Assembly: GCA_964393895.1 (NCBI GenBank)
Contig: CAYMWP010000122.1
Coordinates: 1 to 13,945 of the forward strand
DNA from: B4-G1 sp964393895
GTDB taxonomy: Bacteria > Chloroflexota > Anaerolineae > B4-G1
DNA: 13,945 bases
Direction: 5' to 3'
Below are positions 5,637 through 11,729 of this stretch, in pieces; the stretch's first letter is position 1, and every line of letters begins with the position of its first letter. Made by a program: the position numbers and the translations under genes. The notes beneath the pieces are model-generated. The model did not search any database, was not told the DNA's origin, and saw only the letters and a program-made list of their open reading frames with translations.

Positions 5637-5665
5637 TTGCACGGACGAGTGAATTGTGATAGAAT
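5637..5665 (+). promoter_or_regulatory. Promoter of the toxin-antitoxin operon
   Basis: TTGCAC (5637-5642), a 17-bp spacer and TAGAAT (5660-5665), with a start near 5672. It begins six bases after the hairpin ends. Confidence 0.75.
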
Positions 5666-5673
5666 GTGGTATC

Positions 5674-5697
5674 AATAGTAGCATCTATTAGCACTAT
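5674..5697 (+). promoter_or_regulatory. Candidate autoregulatory operator of the toxin-antitoxin operon
   Basis: Between the promoter and the ribosome site (AGGAGAG, 5698-5704) lie overlapping symmetries: AATAG-N6-CTATT (5674-5689), ATAGT...ACTAT (5675-5697) and a direct repeat of TAGCA (5679, 5689). Phd/YefM antitoxins usually bind such sites over their own start region and repress with the toxin. The binding role is inferred. Confidence 0.4.
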
Positions 5698-5709
5698 AGG
5701 AGAGAAGCC

Positions 5710-5988
5710 ATGTCCCTGATCGGAGTGCGTGAATTGCGGGAGCAGACCAGTGAGGTGATCCGGCGGGTACGGGAGGAGCGCGTCGAGTACGTGGTCACGT
5801 ATCAGGGCCGGCCGGTGGCTGCCATTTTGCCCATTGATACTGAGCGAGTTGAGGCGGAGATGGTCAAGGTTGCCAAAAAAGCCGTGATCGGGGATTGGGA
5901 ACGGTACGAGCGGTTGGCGGAGGAGATTCGGCGTGCCTGGCCGGCCGACGTTTCGACCCAGGATCTGATAGACGCCATCCGACGCTGA
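5710..5988 (+). CDS. Antitoxin, Phd/YefM family
   Basis: A 92-residue DNA-binding antitoxin. The N-terminal fold (about 1-45) shows the family pattern: MSLIGVRELREQTSEVIRRV, then VTYQGRPVAAILPID. This part dimerises and binds the operator. The C-terminal half (46-92) is charged and probably disordered until it wraps the toxin. The toxin gene starts ten bases past the stop, with GAGAGG in between, so the two are made from one message. Together they form a type II toxin-antitoxin module; pairing a Phd-like antitoxin with a PIN toxin is common. Its likely role is plasmid-like maintenance or stress response, which cannot be told from sequence. Confidence 0.93.
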   Translation: MSLIGVRELREQTSEVIRRVREERVEYVVTYQGRPVAAILPIDTERVEAEMVKVAKKAVIGDWERYERLAEEIRRAWPADVSTQDLIDAIRR

Positions 5989-5998
5989 GAGAGGCCAG

Positions 5999-6430
5999 AT
6001 GTACACCATTGATGCCAGCGTCCACGTCAGTGCGCTCAACCCGGCCGAGTCCGAGTCCGCTGCCAGCCAAGCGTTCCTGGCCCAGGTTCGGCAGGAGTAC
6101 GTTCCCTTGTTCTGTCCCACGCTGCTGTTGGTAGAAGTGGCCGCTGCCGTTGGGCGCGTCATCGGTGACGCCGGGCGCGCGGTAGAGTTGGTGGAAACGT
6201 TGCGTGGCTGGCCTAGTCAGACGTTCGTGCCGTTGGATGAAGCGCTGGCTGACCGGGCCGCCACTTTAGCGGCCAACGCCCGACTGCGTGGCGCCGATGC
6301 GGTTTATGCAGCCGTGGCGCAGCGGTACGCCACTACGCTGGTGACGCTCGACCAGCAGCAACTGGAGCGGTTGCCGCCCTGGGTGGTGATCGCCCGACCA
6401 TCTGACGTGTTGTCTGTCGGGCCGCTTTGA
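5999..6430 (+). CDS. Toxin, PIN-domain (VapC-like) ribonuclease
   Basis: A 143-residue PIN-domain protein, the VapC-type RNase that halts translation by cutting tRNA or rRNA unless its antitoxin holds it. All four acidic metal ligands are in place: Asp5 (TIDAS), Glu46 (LLVEVA), Asp100 (RGADAVYAAVA) and Asp118 (TLDQQQLER). With full length and an intact antitoxin gene, the module should be active. The start has GAGAGG at 5989-5994. It ends nine bases before the convergent CapA gene, and no terminator is visible between them. The target RNA cannot be predicted. Confidence 0.94.
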   Translation: MYTIDASVHVSALNPAESESAASQAFLAQVRQEYVPLFCPTLLLVEVAAAVGRVIGDAGRAVELVETLRGWPSQTFVPLDEALADRAATLAANARLRGADAVYAAVAQRYATTLVTLDQQQLERLPPWVVIARPSDVLSVGPL

Positions 6431-6439
6431 ATCTGGGAG

Positions 6440-8134
6440 CTACCACCCACTGGCGGTGAACACCGTCGTCAGGAATGCCTCTCGCTCCCCCGGCGTCATC
6501 GGGCGGGGGCGGGCGTAATCCTCCAGCATCGCCGTCAGCACCTCGGTGCTGATGTGCCGCCCGTCGTAAAAGACGTGCCGGTCCAGGAATTCCTGGCGAT
6601 ATTCTAGCGCCTGCATCTGGTCGAAGAACAGGTTGCCCAGGCCGTAGTGGATAAAGGTTCCGTCCACGAAATCAAAGCTCTGTGGCTGGTGGGCCTGGCT
6701 GCCGCTGACGATGGCGGCGCCGGTCTCGGCCAGGGCGCGGAACTCGATGCGCTGCAGGCCGGTCGGCTCGTAAGTGGGGTTCTCCAGGTATTGCAGGGTG
6801 ACGATGGGGATGATGCCCTGCTCGCGCAGTTGGCGGATCTGGGGGCCGAGTTGTTCGGCCAGCGCGCCAAAGTTGCAGGGAGCTGAACCGGCCAACTCTT
6901 CGGTGGCCCAATCTTCGGGCGGGCCGGCCGGATTGCAGCCGACGAAGCCAAAGGTATGCACGCCGTGGGTGAGTGTCAGCGGCGTCTGCGCCTGGGCCAT
7001 GTTCCAGCCGCCGCCGTAGTAGGGGATGTCACGCTCCTCGTACATCCTGAGCGAGTTCTCCATCGCCGCCAAGCCCCAGTCGAGCAGGTGGTTGCCGGTC
7101 AGTTCGACCACGTCCACGTCAATGTCCTCCAGCAGGCCGATGTAGCTGGGGTTGGAGCAAAAGACCATGGTCGTGTAGTTGGCCGGTGGGGGACAGTTCT
7201 CGGCGAAGGAAACCTCGTTGCTGATGTGGGTGACGTCGGCCTCGAGCAGCCAATCGCGGATGTCCTGGGCGGGGTAGGTAACACCGTGCTGGTCCATCCT
7301 GATGCCAGTGCCTCGGGTGAGGGCGGTGACGCCGGTCAGCAGCAAGACGGTCATTTTGTCGGGGTCGCGGTTGGTGAGAGGCGCGCCCACTGTCTCTTGG
7401 AGCTTGGCGATGCCGCGTTCCAGCCCGGTCATGCCCAGACGTATTGCCAGGGGGTACGTGGCGGTGTCCAGGTCTTTATCCAATACGGAGACGGTGTCCA
7501 GGCGCAGCACTTTCCAGCGCGGCTCTAATTGGTCGAAAGGGACGACGGCCCAGGCTGGGCGGTTGTCCCAGGCGCGCTGGGCAATTTCCTCTGCGGGGAC
7601 AATTTCGACCGCTCCAGGAGCCGGGTTGCCCAGGAGGATGGTCAGCGCGGCGGCGGTGTCGGCCGTCAGCAGCAAAGGGCGCTCGGCAAAGGGGCCGGCG
7701 GGCGCGCCGCTCCAACTGGAGGCGACGTCGGCCCAGGCCACCTCGTCGGTCAGGGTGGGGAAGGGGGCCACGACGGCATAGATCCACTCAATCAGCGGCG
7801 TTGCATCTGGGCCGGGGTCGAGCTTTACTTCTATGTCAGCGGCCTCGACGGAAGTGGGGGGGACGAAGAGCGCCGTGTGGTCGGCGAGTGCGGTATTGAG
7901 CGCACCGATTGCGGGCGCGGGCGGCCCCTCCGGGACGAGGAGAGTCACGGGCCAGGCGGGGGTGGGGGTGGGCGAGGGGATCGGCGTGGGTGAGGGGCGC
8001 GGCGTGCGGGTCGGCGTGGGGGTGAAGGCGGGTTCAGTGGGGCTGCCGCAGGCGGCGAACGAGGCCGCGATCAGGCCCAGTCCGATGAGAGAGGCGAGCC
8101 AGAGTGCGCGACGTGAGGTAGTGGTTGGTTTCAT
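6440..8134 (-). CDS. Lipoprotein with binding-protein-like and CapA domains
   Basis: A 564-residue exported lipoprotein. The signal peptide ends in a lipobox, FAAC, with Cys29 as the lipidated residue. Residues 38-61 are a Thr-Pro linker. About 62-250 resembles a PstS-like solute-binding domain (EWIYAVVAPFPTL; WKVLRLDTVSVL). About 260-564 is a CapA/PGA_cap metallophosphatase-like domain with SNEVSF (305-310), ELTGNHLLDWG (344-354), GSQAHQ (478-483) and YGLGNLFF (497-504). In usual CapA proteins the first motif is GDVM-like; here it reads TGVTALTRG (267-275), without the Asp. That suggests altered metal binding, or a ligand-binding role. It lies 33 bases after the L,D-transpeptidase gene and has no clear ribosome site. 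It probably acts at the envelope; the substrate is unknown. Confidence 0.88.
   Translation of the reverse strand: MKPTTTSRRALWLASLIGLGLIAASFAACGSPTEPAFTPTPTRTPRPSPTPIPSPTPTPAWPVTLLVPEGPPAPAIGALNTALADHTALFVPPTSVEAADIEVKLDPGPDATPLIEWIYAVVAPFPTLTDEVAWADVASSWSGAPAGPFAERPLLLTADTAAALTILLGNPAPGAVEIVPAEEIAQRAWDNRPAWAVVPFDQLEPRWKVLRLDTVSVLDKDLDTATYPLAIRLGMTGLERGIAKLQETVGAPLTNRDPDKMTVLLLTGVTALTRGTGIRMDQHGVTYPAQDIRDWLLEADVTHISNEVSFAENCPPPANYTTMVFCSNPSYIGLLEDIDVDVVELTGNHLLDWGLAAMENSLRMYEERDIPYYGGGWNMAQAQTPLTLTHGVHTFGFVGCNPAGPPEDWATEELAGSAPCNFGALAEQLGPQIRQLREQGIIPIVTLQYLENPTYEPTGLQRIEFRALAETGAAIVSGSQAHQPQSFDFVDGTFIHYGLGNLFFDQMQALEYRQEFLDRHVFYDGRHISTEVLTAMLEDYARPRPMTPGEREAFLTTVFTASGW
7958..7979 (+). other. 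G-quadruplex motif in the capA-like gene
   Basis: Four G-runs (5, 5, 3 and 4 G) separated by loops of T, T and CGA. This fits the classic quadruplex pattern with very short loops. It lies on the plus strand, the template for this minus-strand gene, over the codons of the Thr-Pro linker. The composition may simply follow from Pro codons. Confidence 0.5.
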
Positions 8135-8137
8135 AGG

Positions 8138-8169
8138 GCGAGTCAGCGAATCAGCGGGTGAGCGAGTCT
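8138..8169 (+). repeat. Octamer tandem repeat filling the LDT-CapA gap
   Basis: Four 8-bp units in line: GCGAGTCA, GCGAATCA, GCGGGTGA and GCGAGTCT. They extend from just before the CapA start codon to the stop codon of the upstream gene, so they make up almost the whole intercistronic gap. No ribosome site remains there. Confidence 0.8.
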
Positions 8170-9355
8170 ATTCAAAGGGTGATGAAAAGTGCACCCAGAC
8201 CCAGGTGTTGGGTGTGCTTCCGCCCACGTAGACCAGATCCACGTCCTCGGGGATGAGCGGGTCGGCCCAGGTGAAGAACCATCTGGCGTCGCGGGGAGCC
8301 AGGTTGACACAGCCGTGGCTGCGCGTAAAGCCAAAGGCGTCGTGCCAGTAGGCGGTGTGGATCGAATAGCCCTCGTGAAAGTACATCGTCCAGGGTACGT
8401 CTTCGATGTAATAGTAGCCTGGATCGCCGTCCTCAATGTCGGGGTTGCTCATTTTGCCTTCGCGCACTTTTGACCACAGGCTGTACAGGCCGGGCGGCGT
8501 GGCGGTGCCCGTCCGGCCGCTGGAGATGAGGGAGGCATAGACCATACGCTCCCCTTCGTAGGCGGCGATAGTCTGCTCGTACAAATCCACCTCGATCCAC
8601 TTGGCGCCCGGGGGCGCCCCCTCCGGCGGCGGGTCCACGTCGGCGCGAGCGACGTTTATCTGTTCTATCCATTGATCTTGGCCGACGAGGTACCAAATTT
8701 CGTCGCCGCGCTGCTCCTCGGCAAAGATGGTGACCACTTGGTAGCGCCCCAGCGGTTCGACCTCGGTGTTGAGTGGGCCTTGGGGCAGGAGCGAGGGTTG
8801 TGTCCAGCGATTGACCCAGGCGAAGGGATGGGACGGCTGTTGGGTGAGGTAGATACCCTGGAAGCGAGATGGCCCGGCCAACGCCAGCGCGTCGGCGAGG
8901 ACGAACTCTTCCTCGTTGATCTGGTACCACTGCTGCCCCTCGTATTCGACCGCGCCGTCCACGCTGACCCACCAGTCGCCGGAGAGCAGTGCGCGGGTGG
9001 GCGGCAAGCCCAGCGTGGCTTCCATGGGGTGACGGTATACGTTCAACGGCAGGGTCTTGACGTAGGCGTAGGTGTGGGGGACGACGTCGTCGTCTTGTGG
9101 AAGCTCAAGCACGGGCAGCTCGGGCAGCGGGTCAGGCAACCGGATGGAGGCTATGCGGTAGGGGGTGGTACCGGGCCCGTAAGATGGACACAGTTCCGGG
9201 TTGCGCCAGACGAGGCTGGGCACGCAGACGTAGCGCGCGCGGGTGGCGCGCGCGTGAGGCTCCCCTGGGTCATACAGGTCGCTTGCTTGGGCGGGCCTTG
9301 TCTTTGGGGCCAGCAGAATGAATAGTGACAGGGCAATGGATAAATGGCGGCGCAT
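8168..9355 (-). CDS. Exported L,D-transpeptidase (YkuD domain) with SH3-like repeats
   Basis: A 395-residue secreted cell-wall enzyme. YkuD enzymes make 3-3 peptidoglycan cross-links or attach proteins to peptidoglycan. A signal peptide (1-25, ending PAQAS) is followed by a divergent region with two Cys (44, 56). Two SH3-like modules come next (about 95-160 and 175-240; e.g. LPLNVYRHP, WWVSVDG), probably for wall binding. The catalytic domain is about 252-378. It has His333 (SIHTAYWH) and SHGCVNL with catalytic Cys349, the family signature. The ATG at 9355 has GGAGAA at 9361-9366 and gives a proper signal peptide; the longer frame does not. It is first in an operon with the CapA lipoprotein. 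Confidence 0.93.
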   Translation of the reverse strand: MRRHLSIALSLFILLAPKTRPAQASDLYDPGEPHARATRARYVCVPSLVWRNPELCPSYGPGTTPYRIASIRLPDPLPELPVLELPQDDDVVPHTYAYVKTLPLNVYRHPMEATLGLPPTRALLSGDWWVSVDGAVEYEGQQWYQINEEEFVLADALALAGPSRFQGIYLTQQPSHPFAWVNRWTQPSLLPQGPLNTEVEPLGRYQVVTIFAEEQRGDEIWYLVGQDQWIEQINVARADVDPPPEGAPPGAKWIEVDLYEQTIAAYEGERMVYASLISSGRTGTATPPGLYSLWSKVREGKMSNPDIEDGDPGYYYIEDVPWTMYFHEGYSIHTAYWHDAFGFTRSHGCVNLAPRDARWFFTWADPLIPEDVDLVYVGGSTPNTWVWVHFSSPFE

Positions 9356-9378
9356 ATTGGTTCTCCGGTACGGACGGT

Positions 9379-9407
9379 ATTCTAACACAGAATAGGCGCG
9401 TCGTCCA
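9379..9407 (-). promoter_or_regulatory. Promoter of the LDT-CapA operon
   Basis: On the minus strand, TGGACG (9402-9407), a 17-bp spacer and TAGAAT (9379-9384). The start would be near 9372, only about 17 bases before the start codon. Confidence 0.55.
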
Positions 9408-9564
9408 GGCAAGGCCAACTCGCCGTCCTGTACGCCACGTCTATCTCCGCACGGCGTCAGCGAGGGGGACGGGCCACGTGTGACGCTCGTGGCGGCGGTG
9501 TACCAAGGCAGAGTGGAGCTAGAGTGAGCGGGAGAATCATATTCCTTTGCAACTCACTCGGCTC

Positions 9565-9592
9565 TTGACTTGCCCCTTATTTGTGTTATCCT
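9565..9592 (+). promoter_or_regulatory. Promoter of the MBL-RNase H operon
   Basis: TTGACT (9565-9570), a 16-bp spacer and TATCCT (9587-9592), with a start near 9599. This places a TTG at 9570 inside the promoter and supports the GTG at 9624 as the true start. The rest of 9408-9564 holds GC-rich imperfect inverted repeats but no gene. Confidence 0.7.
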
Positions 9593-9623
9593 TTCTAACA
9601 TAATTCGCAATGTGAGGTGTACT

Positions 9624-10448
9624 GTGTTTCGAGAACGAGTCTCCGATGATACTTTTGTTTTCACCAGTGATCTGTATGCTCAGGTGACGGCCGGGGCCAT
9701 AATAACGCCTGATGGAGCGATCCTGGTAGACACGCTTCCCTTCCCGGTCGAATCGCGCGAGATGGCCGCTTTCGTCAATTGGACCTGCCCCGCCGGCGTG
9801 CGGTACGTGATCCTGACCCATTACCACGCCGATCACACCTATGGCGCTTTCCTCTTTCCTCAAGCCGACATAGTGGCCCACGCGCTCTGCCGGGAATTGG
9901 TGGCCCAGGTCGGGATTCCGACGTTAGAAAGCATAAAGAGAGAAGAACCGGAACTAGAAGAGGTAACGCTGCGCCTGCCAGACGTCACTTTCGATGAAGG
10001 AGAAATTGGGCTCCAGTTAGCGGGCAAGGTGCTGCGCCTGATTCACGCGCCCGGTCACACGCAGGATTCCGTGATGGTTTACGTAGAGGACGACCGTGTG
10101 CTGTTTGCGGCCGACACGGTGATGCCGGTGCCCTCTATCGTGGATGGCGACGTGGATGCTTTTAGAGCATCCTTGCGAAAAGTGCTCGAGTTGCCCATAG
10201 ATAACATCGTGCAAGGGCACGGCGAGGTGATGATGCGTGGAGAGGTAAAGGGCGTGGTGCAGGTCAGCCTGAACTATTTGGACAAGATCGAAGAGTTGGT
10301 GGCGAAAACGGTCAAACGGGGGACGAGGGACAAATTGAGGAGGAACAACATCGAATCCTGTGGTTTGTCCCGTATTCCTCTCAACGGGCTGGTTCAACAT
10401 GTGCACGTGGCGAACCTGTTGGCTCTGTACGATCGGATGGTTGGATGA
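9624..10448 (+). CDS. Metallo-beta-lactamase-fold hydrolase
   Basis: A 274-residue cytoplasmic hydrolase of the MBL superfamily (glyoxalase II-like subgroup). It keeps the full set of metal ligands: HYHADH (66-71), His145 in APGHTQDSV, Asp164 in FAADTVMP, and His199 in VQGHGEV. No signal peptide is present. After the core, a helical tail (about 215-274) contains LDKIEELVAK. GTG 9624 is the chosen start, with GAGGTG at 9614-9619. The stop overlaps the next start in ATGA, so translation is coupled to the RNase HI-like protein. Thiolesters, phosphodiesters and lactones are all possible substrates in this superfamily; the pairing with an RNase H-like partner does not settle which. Confidence 0.92.
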   Translation: MFRERVSDDTFVFTSDLYAQVTAGAIITPDGAILVDTLPFPVESREMAAFVNWTCPAGVRYVILTHYHADHTYGAFLFPQADIVAHALCRELVAQVGIPTLESIKREEPELEEVTLRLPDVTFDEGEIGLQLAGKVLRLIHAPGHTQDSVMVYVEDDRVLFAADTVMPVPSIVDGDVDAFRASLRKVLELPIDNIVQGHGEVMMRGEVKGVVQVSLNYLDKIEELVAKTVKRGTRDKLRRNNIESCGLSRIPLNGLVQHVHVANLLALYDRMVG

Positions 10449-11005
10449 GCGACGAGGTGGAGCGAATTCTAGCGGCGATAGAATCACTCTCCGCCTCAGA
10501 GCGCGCCGAGTTGTTGGGGCGGCTGGCGGGCGACACGACGCCTCCCTACCCGTCCCAGGCGGCCATGCCCCTCGACTTTGCCGCCGGTGAGCTGGAGGGC
10601 CCAGCCGATTACGTCATCACCTTTGACGGGGGCAGCCAGGGCAACCCCGGCCCCGGCTATGGAAGCTACGCTCTCACGCGAGAGCGAGATGGCAAGCAAG
10701 CTCTCGTGCGGCTGGACTTTGGTCGCCAGATGACCAACAACGAGGCCGAGTACGAAGCCTTGCTCGCCGCGTTGCAAGGACTGAGCGAGCGCATCGAGGC
10801 GGCAGAGAGGTCGCCGGGAGATTTCAGCGTGGAGGTGCGCGGTGACAGCAACCTGGTGCTCAACCAGGTGCAGGGCGTCTGGAAAGCAAAGGACGACCGC
10901 ATGCGCTTGCTCCGCAACCAGGCCCGGACACTGCTGGCCCGCTTCAAAGCGCACCGGCTGACTCACCAGGATCGCGCGGAAAGTGTGCGGGTGCTGGGGC
11001 ATTGA
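10445..11005 (+). CDS. RNase HI-like protein
   Basis: A 186-residue protein with an RNase H fold, whose typical action is cutting RNA in RNA-DNA hybrids. A helical N-terminal extension (1-35, SDEVERILAAIESLSASERAEL) precedes the domain (about 54-186). Three catalytic acids are clear: Asp61 (FDGGSQGNPGPG), Glu100 (NNEAEYEALLAAL) and Asp134 (RGDSNLVLNQV). The fourth acid, normally in an N-x-x-A-D segment near the end, is not seen; the end reads HQDRAESVRVLGH. Plant-like and archaeal-like RNase HI groups vary here, so activity is likely but not proven. It is translated by overlap with the MBL gene. No basic hybrid-binding domain is present at the N-terminus. Confidence 0.9.
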   Translation: MSDEVERILAAIESLSASERAELLGRLAGDTTPPYPSQAAMPLDFAAGELEGPADYVITFDGGSQGNPGPGYGSYALTRERDGKQALVRLDFGRQMTNNEAEYEALLAALQGLSERIEAAERSPGDFSVEVRGDSNLVLNQVQGVWKAKDDRMRLLRNQARTLLARFKAHRLTHQDRAESVRVLGH

Positions 11006-11018
11006 GCCCCGCTCGCGC

Positions 11019-11047
11019 TTGACACTCCTGAACTCCTGTGGCATAAT
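11019..11047 (+). promoter_or_regulatory. Consensus promoter of the ileS T-box unit
   Basis: A perfect TTGACA (11019-11024), a 17-bp spacer and CATAAT (11042-11047), starting near 11054. It begins 14 bases after the RNase HI stop. Confidence 0.85.
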
Positions 11048-11053
11048 GTAAGC

Positions 11054-11328
11054 ATCTTTTCAAAGGCAATGATGGAGACGAGTAAGCGCGGGGCGCCGAT
11101 CAGAGAGCCTGGGACAGGTGAGAGCCAGGTGCGGGAGCCGCGCCGAAAATCCCTCCGGAGCCGCTGACTGAAAGGGCGACGCACGCCCGATTAAGCTCAG
11201 CCGGGTTCGCCCCCGTTACGAGTGCGCGGCGATGTTGGTCGCCGGAAGAGAGGCTCCGTCCGCGCGGGGCAAGAAGGGTGGTACCGCGAGAGCATTTGCT
11301 CCCGTCCCTTTGGGACGGGAGCTTTTTT
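11054..11328 (+). promoter_or_regulatory. T-box leader, isoleucine type
   Basis: A tRNA-sensing leader that reads through when uncharged tRNA binds. The T-box AGGGTGGTACCGCG is at 11275-11288. Stem I can be traced: GGAG (11074-11077) pairs with CTCC (11153-11156), and GCGCGG (11086-11091) pairs with CCGCGC (11138-11143). The specifier loop between them has AGTA (11081-11084) on one side and GAAAATC on the other. The codon in the specifier position is ATC (11149-11151), isoleucine, matching ileS downstream. AGAGAGCC (11102-11109) is the usual distal bulge segment. The leader controls transcription, since it ends in an intrinsic terminator. Confidence 0.93.
11298..11328 (+). terminator. Regulated terminator of the T-box leader
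   Basis: A perfect 11-bp stem, GCTCCCGTCCC (11298-11308) with GGGACGGGAGC (11312-11322), TTT loop, then TTTTTT (11323-11328). It competes with the antiterminator formed by the T-box. Confidence 0.95.
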
Positions 11329-11352
11329 ATAACTTGGAAATTGCGCCTGGGG

Positions 11353-11490
11353 GTAACTGCTCAGGTCAGACCTCCGAGGTCTTGACAACCGTTTCGCCCA
11401 CCGCAAATGTTTAAAACGGCCAATGTTTTGCGCTTGAATAAGCTGCAATGAGACCTCGGAGGTCTAAATAGCTACCAAGCTGAGCAGTTA
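11353..11490. mobile_element. MITE-like element with 9-bp target duplication
   Basis: A 138-bp insertion flanked by the direct repeat CGCCTGGGG at 11344-11352 and 11491-11499. Its ends are inverted: TAACTGCTCAG (11354-11364) and CTGAGCAGTTA (11480-11490). Just inside, AGACCTCCGAGGTCT (11368-11382) and AGACCTCGGAGGTCT (11451-11465) are exact reverse complements. There is no coding frame, so it would depend on a transposase elsewhere. Removing it joins the T-box terminator to the next start codon with about 40 bases between. A 9-bp duplication is typical of several DDE transposase families. Confidence 0.8.
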
Positions 11491-11516
11491 CGCCTGGGGT
11501 ACGATTGGGAGGCGAG

Positions 11517-11729
11517 ATGACCGAGTTGCTCTATCAAATGGACAGTTACCTGCGCGAGTTTGAGGCCTCTTTCACTTTGTCAAAGGAGAGTTGTGATGTT
11601 CAAATCAGTACCCTCAAGTGTAGATTTCGTGGCGCAGGAGCACCAGGTTCTCGATTTCTGGAGGGAAACGGACGCCTTTCGCAAGCTGGTCCAGTTGCGA
11701 AAGGACGGCCCCACCTGGTCCTTCATTGA
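11517..11729 (+). pseudogene. Probable remnant of an alanyl-tRNA editing (AlaX) gene start
   Basis: A short frame begins at ATG 11517 behind GGGAGGCGAG and reads MTELLYQMDSYLREFEAS. This closely resembles the start of AlaX-type proteins, which remove wrongly attached amino acids from tRNA-Ala. After about 20 residues the similarity stops, and from 11596 the frame overlaps ileS out of register, ending at 11729. Only the beginning of such a gene survives, followed at once by the ileS ribosome site AGGAGAG. It could instead be a real small upstream peptide gene. No database comparison was possible. Confidence 0.4.

Noticed and set aside
11344..11499. Phage-type attachment site from the 9-bp direct repeats
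   Set aside because: The repeats flank an element with inverted ends and no integrase or tRNA gene, which fits a transposition duplication better.
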